This document shows, in pieces, positions 1 to 8,118 of a stretch of 64,000 nucleotides of DNA (position 1 is the first letter of the stretch; every line of letters starts with the position of its first letter). The position numbers were made by a program, and so were the translations under genes. Below the pieces are notes generated by a model. The model was given only the letters and a program-made list of their open reading frames with translations. It searched no databases and had not been told where the DNA came from. The stretch spans positions 1,652,001 through 1,716,000 of the forward strand of contig NZ_AP023213.1 of the NCBI RefSeq assembly GCF_014218275.1, given 5' to 3'. The DNA is from Citrifermentans bremense (GTDB lineage Bacteria > Desulfobacterota > Desulfuromonadia > Geobacterales > Geobacteraceae).

Positions 1-221
1 CCTGCGTAAAAGACCCAGCTTCCGCCAGCGTCAAGAGCCTTGTAGATTTCGGCGAGCTTCAGGTAATGAGTCTCCTCGCTGTCGGCGAGCCACCTGAAGA
101 TCCTTCTGCCTTCGGGATTGAAAGTCTTGTGTGCCGCGTCTACATAGAAGTCGAACGTTTCCTTCTCCATCTCCATCCCGAGCATCAGTGCATCCAGCAT
201 AGACTTTCTACTTTCACTCAT
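1..221 (-). CDS. Ferritin-like/rubrerythrin-type protein, 3' end outside window
   Basis: The reading frame starts at the ATG at 221 and runs off the left edge, leaving about 73 codons. The N-terminus MSESRKSMLDALMLGMEMEK leads into a helix with the spacing of a ferritin-like four-helix bundle: Glu and Phe-Tyr positions, then an S-E-E-T-H-Y motif near residue 55 that would supply the first E..H iron ligand pair. This matches the short rubrerythrin-like proteins common in anaerobic deltaproteobacteria, which handle iron or peroxide in the cytoplasm. The C-terminal metal ligands are not in the window, so catalytic competence cannot be judged. Confidence 0.72.
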   Translation of the reverse strand, partial: MSESRKSMLDALMLGMEMEKETFDFYVDAAHKTFNPEGRRIFRWLADSEETHYLKLAEIYKALDAGGSWVFYA

Positions 222-321
222 AGCGTCTTCTTCCTTTCGCCTTTTTGAGTTCTTGCCGAACGCGCAAAAGAGACACTGCCGGCATCACGTGTCAAGTATT
301 CTAGCTGACGCGGTTTGCCAG

Positions 322-969
322 TCAATGAGCCAATTGTTCGAGCGTCAGCAGTTCTTCAACTGTTTTGGTTTCGAAGACAGGGCAGCCGATGGATTTGGGA
401 ACGGAAAGGTCGACTTCATAGCGGTCGCCGACGAAGAGAGCTTCGGCAGGTTTAGCGTCGATCTTGGTGAGAATGTCGGTGATGAGTTTCGGGTCCGGCT
501 TGGGAAGCCAGTAATCTTCAATGGTGAAGATATCCCGGAAAAGGCCGGTGACGCCCAGCTGGGCCATGATGCGCCCGGAGAGGTCACGGTTGTTGTTGGT
601 ATAGAGGTAGAGTTGGAAGCGGGTAGCCAAAAGCTTCAGTAGCTTTGGCACCCGCTCGTCCTTTTTCAGCAATTCTTCCGGATGTATATCGAGCGCGAAC
701 CTGCGGTGCATCTCGGGGAGGTTCCCCCCGAGCGCCACCACGGCTCGGCTCAGGGTGCCGCCGTCTCCGCTCTTGGCGCGGGCACGCTGCAGCATCGCCT
801 CGGCCTCGGCCATCCCTACCTGCCGTAGCGCTGCCACGTAGCGGATAGCACTCTGGCTCACCTCTTCGCCCAGCCGGTCGTCCCGGTAGAGGGTCCCGTC
901 CAGGTCGAAGACGATCGCCTTCAGGCTCTCCGGGCGCGGGAGCGGCGAGGTCACAGCCCCATCCCCCAT
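322..969 (-). CDS. HAD-family hydrolase (phosphatase-like)
   Basis: A 215-residue haloacid dehalogenase superfamily protein. Motif I is FDLDGT (nucleophile Asp22, Asp24), motif II the Thr in YTNNN, motif III the Lys in KPDPK, and motif IV GDRYEVD. The helical cap between motifs I and II fits small-molecule phosphatases such as phosphoglycolate or nucleotide phosphatases; the substrate is not readable. The ATG at 969 overlaps the end of the upstream methyltransferase by 19 bases. A GTG at 954 overlapping that gene's stop (GTGA) is an equally possible start. The two genes are probably co-transcribed and translationally coupled. Confidence 0.85.
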   Translation of the reverse strand: MGDGAVTSPLPRPESLKAIVFDLDGTLYRDDRLGEEVSQSAIRYVAALRQVGMAEAEAMLQRARAKSGDGGTLSRAVVALGGNLPEMHRRFALDIHPEELLKKDERVPKLLKLLATRFQLYLYTNNNRDLSGRIMAQLGVTGLFRDIFTIEDYWLPKPDPKLITDILTKIDAKPAEALFVGDRYEVDLSVPKSIGCPVFETKTVEELLTLEQLAH

Positions 970-2111
970 TTCCTCATGCAGAGAAGCTGCGGGTTGTCGA
1001 CCCCCTTGGACTGGATCAGCACCTTGAAGGTATCGCCCATCCCACCTTCGGGAAGCATCAGCTTCTTGAGTGCCAGCCGGTGCTTGAGGCTTTCCTGCTC
1101 GTCTTTCGCCTGCGCCTCCAGCCTGATCAGCTCCTCCATGAGCCCCGCGGAGAGAAGGAAGCGGTACTGCTCTCCGTACCACGCCTTCTTGAGCCCCGCC
1201 TCCTCGCCGTCGACGATGAGCTGGCTGAAATTGATGTGGGTCGTGATGTCCTGCTCACCCACCAGCTGGTAGGGGTTCTCGTTGGTGGAGTGCTTGTAGT
1301 AGCAAAGGAGCGTCCCGTTTCTTCGTTGCGGCGCGTACAGTTCCCCCGCGAGGTAGCCGTAGTCGATGGTGAGCACGAAGCCGCGGGTGAGCGTGGCCGC
1401 CGCCTGGGCGATCCAGCCGGAGGCTGCGAGGTTGATCTCCGCGCGCTGCCCCGGCAAAAGCGCTACATCGTACTTGCGCAGGTACTTTTCCAGTTCCGGG
1501 GTGGACGGTGGGAGCAGCCTCTCGACGAAGCCCTTGTCGTTGGCGGATACGTAGACTTCCCGCAGACCCGCCTCGGTCAGCTCCACGATGTGCACCGGCA
1601 TGGCGTCGAACAGTTCGTTGGAGATGATGCAGCCGGTGAAGGAGAGCGTGCCTGCTGCGAGTTCGTCTGGGGAACTCCAGGCGAGCCTGTCGGCGTGGTG
1701 CGACAGGCGCGCGGCCTGGGCCTGCTGCAGGGAAGGTTCTTTCTCTATGAGGCGATAGGTGAGGGCGCGGTAGAACTCAGGCCTTTCCTCGCTGATGCCG
1801 TCCAGTATGTCCTGCGCCAGTTGGCCCCCGCCCGCGCCCGCCTCGGCGATGGTGAAAGAGGCGGGGGAGTCGAGCTGTTCCCAGAAGCGGCAGATCTCGC
1901 GGGCGATGAGCCGTCCGAAAGCGCTGTGGACGTTCATGCTGGTGTAGAAGTCCCCCTCAGCGCCGACCTTGCGGCCTGCCGAGGTGTAGTATCCGAGGCC
2001 CGGCTCGTACAGAGCCGCGTCCATGAAGGAAGCGAAGGTGATGTCCCCGCTGGTGCGGATGCGGTTGAGGATGATTTCGGCAAGTTTCGTAGTTGCAGCG
2101 CCATCGGCCAT
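951..2111 (-). CDS. MidA/NDUFAF7-type SAM-dependent methyltransferase
   Basis: A 386-residue protein with the glycine-rich SAM loop EAGAGGGQ at about residues 90-97, preceded by the family's N-terminal region with TSAGRKVGAEGDFYTS. This matches the MidA family (Methyltransf_28). Its mitochondrial member NDUFAF7 methylates an arginine of the complex I subunit NDUFS2, so a role in NADH dehydrogenase assembly is possible but only inferred here. Length is typical. The start ATG at 2111 follows an AGGAGGG ribosome-binding site. The HAD gene follows with an overlap. Confidence 0.85.
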   Translation of the reverse strand: MADGAATTKLAEIILNRIRTSGDITFASFMDAALYEPGLGYYTSAGRKVGAEGDFYTSMNVHSAFGRLIAREICRFWEQLDSPASFTIAEAGAGGGQLAQDILDGISEERPEFYRALTYRLIEKEPSLQQAQAARLSHHADRLAWSSPDELAAGTLSFTGCIISNELFDAMPVHIVELTEAGLREVYVSANDKGFVERLLPPSTPELEKYLRKYDVALLPGQRAEINLAASGWIAQAAATLTRGFVLTIDYGYLAGELYAPQRRNGTLLCYYKHSTNENPYQLVGEQDITTHINFSQLIVDGEEAGLKKAWYGEQYRFLLSAGLMEELIRLEAQAKDEQESLKHRLALKKLMLPEGGMGDTFKVLIQSKGVDNPQLLCMRKWGMGL

Positions 2112-2184
2112 TGAGAGCCCTCCTGAAGCACACTTTTATATACGGAACGTCAATTCTTGTCAACGAATGCGCCCCCATTCGCCT

Positions 2185-2213
2185 TTGACAATGATAAGAG
2201 ATGTCTATATATT
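2185..2213 (+). promoter_or_regulatory. Sigma-70-type promoter
   Basis: TTGACA at 2185-2190, a 17-base spacer and TATATT at 2208-2213. It lies about 75 bases upstream of the DUF4830-like gene at 2288 and points toward it. Both hexamers are near consensus. Confidence 0.6.
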
Positions 2214-2287
2214 GCGGGCTAATTTTAGGGCTTAGCTGGTCTGGTAGGTGCTGTCCCGCCATGTGAAACATACAACGGAGCGTCCGG

Positions 2288-2737
2288 ATGAAAATGTCTT
2301 GGTTTATTTCTCTGTTCGTCGCGGTCATCCTGCTTTTTGGCCCCTCTTCCTCTTTCTCATCAACAAGTGGGCCAATCGGGCTTGATATAATTCAAAAATA
2401 CAATTTGCATATCGTAGGCACGTCCAGCACACAGGAAATCTTCCTACCACAAAAACTGAGCGGTCCAAACTGGGGGCTCAAACAGTCTGTGTTGAAAAGG
2501 GCCGGTTTTGACTTGTCACCATATGCTGGGTCAAAGGTGTTACTTCTTAGATACGACCTTGTGGAAAAATATTATCAAACAAGTAATTTCGGGACTGGAA
2601 CTTACGATATATCGCTTTGGATAGTAGCTCAAGGACACAAAGCTATAGGCGCATATGTGACTTGCAGATGGTCTGATGGCCTCATTCCCGGAGTGTTTGC
2701 TGTCAATGACCCTGGCATAAGGTTACTGAAGAATTAG
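2288..2737 (+). CDS. Exported DUF4830-like protein
   Basis: A 149-residue protein with an N-terminal hydrophobic segment (about residues 3-25) ending in a Ser-rich stretch, consistent with a signal peptide. The mature part contains a block around GFDLSPYAGSKVLLLRYD and a C-terminal ICAYVTCRWSDG-like block, which resemble DUF4830 domains from memory. Function is unknown. Base composition is clearly AT-richer than in flanking housekeeping genes, as in the next three genes, suggesting acquired DNA. It is preceded by a good sigma-70 promoter and reads as a single-gene unit. Confidence 0.6.
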   Translation: MKMSWFISLFVAVILLFGPSSSFSSTSGPIGLDIIQKYNLHIVGTSSTQEIFLPQKLSGPNWGLKQSVLKRAGFDLSPYAGSKVLLLRYDLVEKYYQTSNFGTGTYDISLWIVAQGHKAIGAYVTCRWSDGLIPGVFAVNDPGIRLLKN

Positions 2738-2898
2738 GCTGCCCTACAGGGCAGGTCTAGAATCTCAACAAGCAACAAGATTTAACCCTCAGGCTTCGTG
2801 CGGCAACATAGACGTCCCCTTCGGCCTCGGAGACTATAGATTGCCGACATCCGCCCTACACCCCAAGACCGTAGAATATCTCAATCAAAGGAATCGTA

Positions 2899-3618
2899 AT
2901 GCTAAAAGGTGGAAGCCGGATTGTTAAGAATGGGTTGCTTTTTCTGATTCTGGTGCTTTTTACCGGTTGTGCCACCAGCAGAATATCCGGAGTAGATATG
3001 GCAACCCGGGATGTCGCAGCTATTGAACGTATTTCAAGCAATCGTGGTCTCTCCGAATTGTCTGACATTGAAGGTGTCGCTCTTCTGTCGCTTGTCAATG
3101 GTGGAATGGGTGGGTTCGGCGCCACCGGCTGGTCTGCCTCGGTCTTCGTGAAAGATCCTGTCAAAAAGGAATTCGGTCCCCCCTCTTTTTTAAATGCTGC
3201 CGGTGTTACCGTCGGATTGGGCTATCTCGGAGTAAACAATGCTGATTGCCTTCTTCTTTTCAGAAAGCGTGAAGATGCCGTAGGCTTTGCAAAGAAATCG
3301 ATTAATTTTAACTTCAGTAATGAGGCGAGTTTTCTGGTCTGGGGGCGAAAACAAATGACCATTTCAGATGCCGAGAGCTTCTCTGATGGAGCTGGCTTAT
3401 CATTCGGATTGATCGGACTAGAATTATTACTCGGCTGGCGGCGTGATTCTCTCCACGAGGAAATGTATCAACAAGGAGCAACAGTTGACACAATTCTTTC
3501 CGGTGAAGTTGCTATACCGGATGAGCTTAAACCTGCATTGGCAAAATTAAATCTACTGATGAAAAAGGCGCAAACAATTCAGAACGCGACGGGCGTATCA
3601 GATCATCTAGCTTTATAA
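2899..3618 (+). CDS. SYLF (Ysc84-like) domain lipoprotein
   Basis: A 239-residue protein whose start ATG at 2899 follows AAAGGA. Residues 10-25 form a signal peptide ending in the lipobox LFTGC, so it is probably a lipidated envelope protein. The mature region follows the SYLF/Ysc84 pattern: 'A-I-E...LSDIEGVALLS' then a Gly-rich stretch, 'PPSFLNAAGVTVGLGYLG', and 'CLLLFRKREDAVGFAK'. SYLF domains bind phosphoinositides in eukaryotes; the bacterial role is not established. Composition is AT-rich compared with the chromosome. Confidence 0.65.
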   Translation: MLKGGSRIVKNGLLFLILVLFTGCATSRISGVDMATRDVAAIERISSNRGLSELSDIEGVALLSLVNGGMGGFGATGWSASVFVKDPVKKEFGPPSFLNAAGVTVGLGYLGVNNADCLLLFRKREDAVGFAKKSINFNFSNEASFLVWGRKQMTISDAESFSDGAGLSFGLIGLELLLGWRRDSLHEEMYQQGATVDTILSGEVAIPDELKPALAKLNLLMKKAQTIQNATGVSDHLAL

Positions 3619-3991
3619 GTGGCTTGAGCAAGGGTGATGAGGGACGTCGTTAAGTCCAGCAAGCCCGATCTTTGCGCCATCATCTACGTCTATAAACGCT
3701 CTACCCTCCTGAGGCAGAGAACCAACCAGAGAGGTGGAGGCAGAAGGCTCAGCCGCCGCTCACGCTGAAGTCGGTTAGGATGGCAAGCCTTAGGGGTAAT
3801 TGTCGGAGAGGCAGTAATAGGGGCCTACGGGATTCTTCTGATAATGAAAAGCAAGCGTGACACCTAATGAGGAGATGGGACATAGGTCACTTCTGTAACT
3901 TATGAATGTGATGTGAAACGCAAAGTAGTTCAGCGAGGAAGTTGAACACTCTTATATATGAGACGAATTCCATGTTGGTAAGGATTCAAAG
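3619..3991 (+). other. Gene-free stretch, possibly decayed
   Basis: No open frame of useful length, no recognised RNA and no convincing terminator are visible in these 373 bases. Composition is moderately AT-rich, like the neighbouring genes. It may be the remains of a former gene or insertion but nothing identifies it. Confidence 0.4.
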
Positions 3992-4180
3992 ATGCTCGGA
4001 CCACTGAAAGCATTTGCATTTATATTCAGCTTTATGGTTGTTGGAACCATACTTAGTGAAGTTTCGTACAAAAGAAAGCCACTAGGCGAAGTAATAGCAA
4101 ATTGGCGCGCGCTTTTGTTGAAGATAGTTTTGGGATTCCTAGTTCTGATGGTATCGAGCTTCTTTTACTGGAAGGTGTAG
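3992..4180 (+). CDS. Small membrane protein, unknown
   Basis: A 62-residue frame with two hydrophobic segments, about residues 5-22 and 42-58, separated by a short basic loop containing YKRKP, which fits a two-pass inner-membrane protein. A weak ribosome-binding site (AAGGA) precedes the ATG. It lies in the AT-rich strip between the SYLF lipoprotein and Blc. No family is recognised. It could be a chance frame, but the two clean membrane segments and the upstream AAGGA favour a real gene. Confidence 0.4.
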   Translation: MLGPLKAFAFIFSFMVVGTILSEVSYKRKPLGEVIANWRALLLKIVLGFLVLMVSSFFYWKV

Positions 4181-4289
4181 CAACATTGAAGGTCAACAGG
4201 TGGAAGATTGGCGGGAAAAAGAACTTTCGGACATTATGCTGAAGGCGCCGTGAAGCCGCTGCGGACAAGGAAACGGAGGGGACATCGAT

Positions 4290-4802
4290 ATGAAAAAGCT
4301 ATCGCTATTATTATCTTTGCTCTTCACGGGTTGCGTGGGAATACCTGAAAATGTGAAACCTGTTAATAATTTCGATGTTCACAGGTATCTGGGGAAGTGG
4401 TATGAAATTGCTCGTCTGGATCATTCCTTTGAACGTGGCCTGACACGGGTCTCCGCTGAATATACGCTGCGGGAGGATGGCGGGCTGAATGTGGTAAACC
4501 GCGGCTATTCAGCTGAGAAGAACAAGTGGAAGGAAGCCGTTGGTAAGGCGTATTTTGTCGAAGAGCCGAGCAAAGGTTACCTGAAGGTATCTTTCTTCGG
4601 ACCTTTTTACGGTTCGTATGTGATCATGGATCTCGACCACGACAACTACCAATATTCTCTCGTCTGCGGCCCCGACAAGTCGTACTTATGGATTCTGTCG
4701 AGAACTCCTGCAATGCAGACAGAGGTAAAAGACCGATTGGTTGCAAAGGCTGCGGCACTTGGCTTTGACCCGAGCAAGTTAATCTATGTTACACAAGACT
4801 GA
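4290..4802 (+). CDS. blc: Outer-membrane lipocalin Blc-like lipoprotein
   Basis: A 170-residue lipocalin. The signal peptide ends in the lipobox LFTGC (Cys15). The lipocalin signature GKWYEIAR falls at residues 35-42, and the C-terminal block with YLWILSRTP is typical of the Blc family. Blc-type lipocalins sit in the outer membrane and bind fatty acids or lysophospholipids, probably for membrane repair. The ATG at 4290 is preceded by GGAGGGG. The rsgA gene follows 44 bases after the stop and could be cotranscribed. Confidence 0.88.
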   Translation: MKKLSLLLSLLFTGCVGIPENVKPVNNFDVHRYLGKWYEIARLDHSFERGLTRVSAEYTLREDGGLNVVNRGYSAEKNKWKEAVGKAYFVEEPSKGYLKVSFFGPFYGSYVIMDLDHDNYQYSLVCGPDKSYLWILSRTPAMQTEVKDRLVAKAAALGFDPSKLIYVTQD

Positions 4803-4846
4803 TCTCTCCTGTTTCGATCTCGTTTGTCTCAGGGAGGCTGAAATTC

Positions 4847-5914
4847 ATGAATAAGCACATCGAATTGAATCAACTGGGCTGGAGCGACTGGTTCGAGGAG
4901 CAGGCGAAAGACATGGCCGTGGGCAGTATCGCCCGCGTTGCGGCTGTGGATCGAGACCAGTTGTTGCTTGTGAATGAGTCGCATACTTTCCGGGGGAAAG
5001 TGGCAGGGAGTTATCTGCACCGCCATCACCTCTCCCATGAGCTCCCCTGTGTGGGCGATTGGGTCTGCCTGGAGAAGGCGCCGGGTGACGACGTGGCCTT
5101 GGTCCGCTCCCTTTTGGAGCGAAGGACGCTGCTGCGCAGAAAGTCCGCCGGAATCAGCATCGAATACCAAATGATAGCTGCCAACCTGGACTATGTGGTG
5201 ATCGTCCAGTCGTGCCACTTCGATTTCAATGTGAACCGATTGGAGCGCTACCTCGTAATGGTGCTGGATGGCGGGGCTGAGCCATGCATTCTGCTCACAA
5301 AGACGGACCTGGTTGATCCTGCTGTCGTCGCCGAGCAGATCGGCGAAATACGCTCTGCCGGTATCACCGCGCCGATACTCACGCTGAGCAATATTACGCG
5401 GGAGGGAGTGGATGAGCTGACCCGACTGTTGCTCCCCGGGAAGACCTATTGCTTCGTTGGCTCGTCGGGCGTTGGCAAGAGCACGCTGATCAACCAGTTG
5501 ATCGGAAATGAAAAGCTGGAAACGAAGGCCGTCAGCGGAAGCGGGGAAGGGCGGCATACCACGGTACGGCGGGAGCTGATACGCCTGGAGTCTGGTGCTC
5601 TCGTGATCGACAACCCGGGGATGCGCGAGTTCGGCATCATGGGAGCGGCGGAAGGGTTGGAGGGGAGCCATTCCGACATCGCTGCCCTGTCATCCAACTG
5701 CCGTTTTCGGGATTGCACTCATACCGGCGAGCCCGGTTGCGCTGTCGTCGAGGCCGTGCAGTCCGGCGCACTAAGCAGGGAGCACCTGGAGAACTACCTG
5801 AAGCTCACCGAAGAGTCCGAATTCCACCAGATGTCGTACGCGGAAAAGAGAAAGAAGGATAAGGACTTCGGCAAGTTCGTCAAGTCGGTAAAAAAGGACT
5901 TAAAGTTAAAGTAG
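4847..5914 (+). CDS. rsgA: Ribosome small-subunit GTPase RsgA
   Basis: A 355-residue circularly permuted GTPase that acts late in 30S subunit maturation. An N-terminal OB-fold is followed by the G motifs in permuted order: G4 TKTD (151-154), the P-loop GSSGVGKST (205-213) and G3 DNPG (255-258). The C-terminal zinc site has ligands Cys285, Cys290, His292 and Cys298. Length and order match the family. The start ATG at 4847 follows GGGAGG. It stands apart from other ribosome genes in this window. Confidence 0.95.
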   Translation: MNKHIELNQLGWSDWFEEQAKDMAVGSIARVAAVDRDQLLLVNESHTFRGKVAGSYLHRHHLSHELPCVGDWVCLEKAPGDDVALVRSLLERRTLLRRKSAGISIEYQMIAANLDYVVIVQSCHFDFNVNRLERYLVMVLDGGAEPCILLTKTDLVDPAVVAEQIGEIRSAGITAPILTLSNITREGVDELTRLLLPGKTYCFVGSSGVGKSTLINQLIGNEKLETKAVSGSGEGRHTTVRRELIRLESGALVIDNPGMREFGIMGAAEGLEGSHSDIAALSSNCRFRDCTHTGEPGCAVVEAVQSGALSREHLENYLKLTEESEFHQMSYAEKRKKDKDFGKFVKSVKKDLKLK

Positions 5915-5933
5915 GTATATCGCAAAAGGCGTT

Positions 5934-6012
5934 GCACACGGATCAAATCGGAAACATCTACGGATAAACTCGGATAAACCTTAAGCATAAAAATCTGCCT
6001 TTATCCGTGTGC
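5934..6012 (+). repeat. Intergenic inverted repeat with CGGATAAA units
   Basis: Ten-base outer arms GCACACGGAT (5934-5943) and ATCCGTGTGC (6003-6012) enclose direct CGGATAAA copies. A degenerate relative lies just past the next gene at about 7412-7452. Such ACGGATAAA strings recur between genes of many deltaproteobacteria. No coding capacity is seen. Confidence 0.6.
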
Positions 6013-6052
6013 TTTTTGCTTTTCCGTGTGCGTTAAGAAAGGTTTGTTTTCT

Positions 6053-7405
6053 ATGAAGGAGAACATCAAGATATTGTCAGCCATGAGGCCCTTTGCTCGC
6101 TTCACTCGCGTTTCACTGCGGGACCTCGTCTTTACCGTGCTCCCGGTACTGCTGGTGACCGCCCTCGGCATCTGCGCCGCCTACTGGTTCATGCGCCCGG
6201 CGCCGCCCAACACTCTCACCATTACGACCGGGCCGAAAGGGAGCACCTTCCAGCTCAACGCGGAAAAATACAAAAAAGCCCTGGCAAAGAAAGGGATCAA
6301 GCTCGTCATCCTGCCTTCCAATGGCTCTGTGGAGAACCTGAACCGATTGCTCAACCCGTCCTCCAAGGTAGACGTCGGCTTCGTCCAGGGAGGGCTTGCC
6401 AAGGGGAGGGAGATCGACCGGCTCGTCTCCCTTGGCAGTGTCTTCAATGAACCTCTCGCTCTTTTTTACAGCGCCAAGAAGCCCATCACCCTTATCTCGG
6501 AACTTGCAGGAAAGCGGCTGGCCATAGGCCCGGAAGGGAGCGGCACCCGGGCCGTTGCCATGGAACTTCTCAAGGCGAACGGTATAGACGCCAGCAACTC
6601 GACGCTCCTCGATATCAGCGGGGAAGCAGCTACCTGGGCCCTTATCGATGGAAAGGCCGACGCTGCTTTTCTCATGGGGGATTCCGCGACTCCCGGCGAC
6701 ATGCGGAGCCTCATCTGGAGTCCGGGTGTCCATCTCTTCAACTTCGTTCAAGCTGAGGCCTACTCGCGCCGCTACCAATACCTGAACCAATTGGTCATCC
6801 CGATGGGTGCCTTGGATTTCGGCAGGAACGTCCCCGCATCCGACGTTCACCTGGTGGCGCCGACCGTCGATCTCGTGGCGCGCGACACCCTCCATCCAGC
6901 GCTTTCCGACCTTTTGATCGAGGCCGCCAGGGAGGTTCACGGCCGGGCTACGCTGCTGCAGCGGGCAGGGGAATTCCCCGCCCCGGTGGAGCACGAGTAT
7001 CGCCTCAGCGAGGACGCGGTAAGGTACTACACCTCCGGCAAGAAGTTTCTTTACCGTTATCTTCCCTTCTGGCTGGCGACGCTCGTGGACCGGTTCCTCG
7101 TGGTGTTCGTCCCGATCGTCGTGCTGCTCATACCCGGCCTGAAGCTTGTGCCCGCGCTCTACAACTGGCGGGTCAGATCGCGCATCTACCGCTGGTACGG
7201 CAACCTGATCGCGCTGGAGAGAACCCTTCTATCTCAGCACACGGCCGAGGAGCGGGAGGAAACCCTCAAGCGGCTCGATGAGATCGAAGCAGAGGTGAAC
7301 AAGATGAAGATACCGCTGTCGTTCGCAGACCAGTTTTACGTGCTGCGCGATCACATCGCGTTCGTCAGAGAGCGGTACACGAAAGGGGAGGGGGGACCCC
7401 TTTAA
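6053..7405 (+). CDS. TAXI-family TRAP transporter solute-binding protein, membrane-anchored
   Basis: A 450-residue protein from the ATG at 6053, preceded by AAGAAAGG; an in-frame GTG at 6026 has poorer support. Residues about 21-42 form a membrane segment. The TAXI solute-binding domain follows, opening with ITTGPKGSTFQ and containing GFVQGG and the GPEGSGTRAVA loop. A second hydrophobic segment near residues 340-360 and a cytoplasmic C-terminal helical region distinguish it from simple secreted TAXI proteins. Family members bind substrates such as dicarboxylates or amino acids. No TRAP permease gene is adjacent, so its partner is unknown or it acts as a sensor. Confidence 0.85.
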   Translation: MKENIKILSAMRPFARFTRVSLRDLVFTVLPVLLVTALGICAAYWFMRPAPPNTLTITTGPKGSTFQLNAEKYKKALAKKGIKLVILPSNGSVENLNRLLNPSSKVDVGFVQGGLAKGREIDRLVSLGSVFNEPLALFYSAKKPITLISELAGKRLAIGPEGSGTRAVAMELLKANGIDASNSTLLDISGEAATWALIDGKADAAFLMGDSATPGDMRSLIWSPGVHLFNFVQAEAYSRRYQYLNQLVIPMGALDFGRNVPASDVHLVAPTVDLVARDTLHPALSDLLIEAAREVHGRATLLQRAGEFPAPVEHEYRLSEDAVRYYTSGKKFLYRYLPFWLATLVDRFLVVFVPIVVLLIPGLKLVPALYNWRVRSRIYRWYGNLIALERTLLSQHTAEEREETLKRLDEIEAEVNKMKIPLSFADQFYVLRDHIAFVRERYTKGEGGPL

Positions 7406-7411
7406 AGTCAA

Positions 7412-7452
7412 GTGCATCGCACGCGGATTGCGCGGATAAAACGGATAACTGC
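7412..7452 (+). repeat. Degenerate CGGATAAA-type intergenic repeat
   Basis: GCACGCGGATTGCGCGGATA followed by AAACGGATAAC resembles the repeat at 5934-6012. The two copies bracket the TAXI gene. This copy lacks a clear opposite arm. Confidence 0.45.
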
Positions 7453-7528
7453 CGGATACCCATAAAACCATCCGGGCTTCTTGCCCCAATGCCCCATTCT
7501 CCAAGTCCCTCCAAAGCGCCTTTTCTGA

Positions 7529-7738
7529 AAACTTGCCACTTCTTTTGAAGAACTCCCCACTTCTTTTGGAGAACTTGCCACTTCTTTTGGAAAACTTGCC
7601 ACTTCTTTTGGAGAACTTGCCACTTCTTTCGAAGAACTTGCCACTTCTTTCGAAGAACTTGCCACTTCTTTGGAAGACTTGGGCAAGTTCTCTGAACACT
7701 TGGGCAAGTGAGCTGAAGACTTGGCTAATATTTTTGAA
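7529..7738 (+). repeat. 21-bp tandem repeat array, about ten units
   Basis: The unit is GAACTTGCCACTTCTTTTGG plus A, 21 bases. Units begin at 7529, 7550, 7571, 7592, 7613, 7634 and 7655, with three degenerate units at 7676, 7697 and 7718. There are no spacers. Because 21 is divisible by three, several frames stay open on both strands and would give heptapeptide repeats, but none has a convincing start or ribosome-binding site. The period equals two DNA helical turns. Confidence 0.85.
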
Positions 7739-7882
7739 ACATGGCCTATTTTTTAATAAACTTCACCCTTTAGGAGGGGCGTGTAAAGGATTTTGTGTGA
7801 ATGACTAGGTGGGGACCGTCAAGCAACGAATAGGAAATGCAGAGGCTTTGGCGACGGAGAAGTCTTGATATAGATAGGAGCC

Positions 7883-8035
7883 CTACGTGCTTTGGTAAAG
7901 CCGGGAGGTATCTTCTACCAGGCGGGTCAGTTCCTCGCGCAGTTCGCGGGGGGAGAGGAGTTGAGCGTGGGCGCCGTGGGAGAGGAGCCAGGAGAAGAGA
8001 ATGTTATCTTCACGCAGGGTAGGTTTGGGAAGCCT
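7883..8035 (-). pseudogene. 3' relic of a WYL-domain transcriptional regulator
   Basis: Read on the minus strand from about 8035 to the stop at 7883-7885, this piece encodes a C-terminus containing FSWLLSHGAHAQLLSP, then RELREELTRLVEDTSRLYQ. It aligns residue for residue with the last 45 or so residues of the intact WYL regulator at 16774-17775 (LSWLLSYGAHAELISP ... LREELTRMVQDTSRLYQ). The rest of the gene is missing and similarity stops at a REP-like palindrome. It is a truncated copy of a paralogue, not a functional gene. Confidence 0.8.
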
Positions 8036-8038
8036 GGT

Positions 8039-8110
8039 AGGGGACTTCCATGCGATGATTCAATCTCGGGCGAATGAAGCCCCAAACTAATTAACGCATG
8101 GACGTCCCCT
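8039..8110 (+). repeat. REP-like imperfect palindrome
   Basis: Arms AGGGGACTTCCATGCG (8039-8054) and CGCATGGACGTCCCCT (8095-8110) are complementary at 15 of 16 positions around a 40-base centre. It lies immediately upstream, in minus-strand terms, of the WYL relic and immediately downstream of the outer-membrane protein gene. The form resembles palindromes mobilised by REP-associated tyrosine transposases; no transposase gene is present here. Confidence 0.65.
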
Positions 8111-8118
8111 GATCCAGG

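Noticed and set aside
7408-7707. Open frames through the 21-bp array on both strands
   Set aside because: They stay open only because the unit length is a multiple of three. None has a convincing ribosome-binding site or start, and several frames are equally open.
7529-7738. Possible CRISPR array
   Set aside because: The 21-base units are directly adjacent with no unique spacers, and no cas genes are present.
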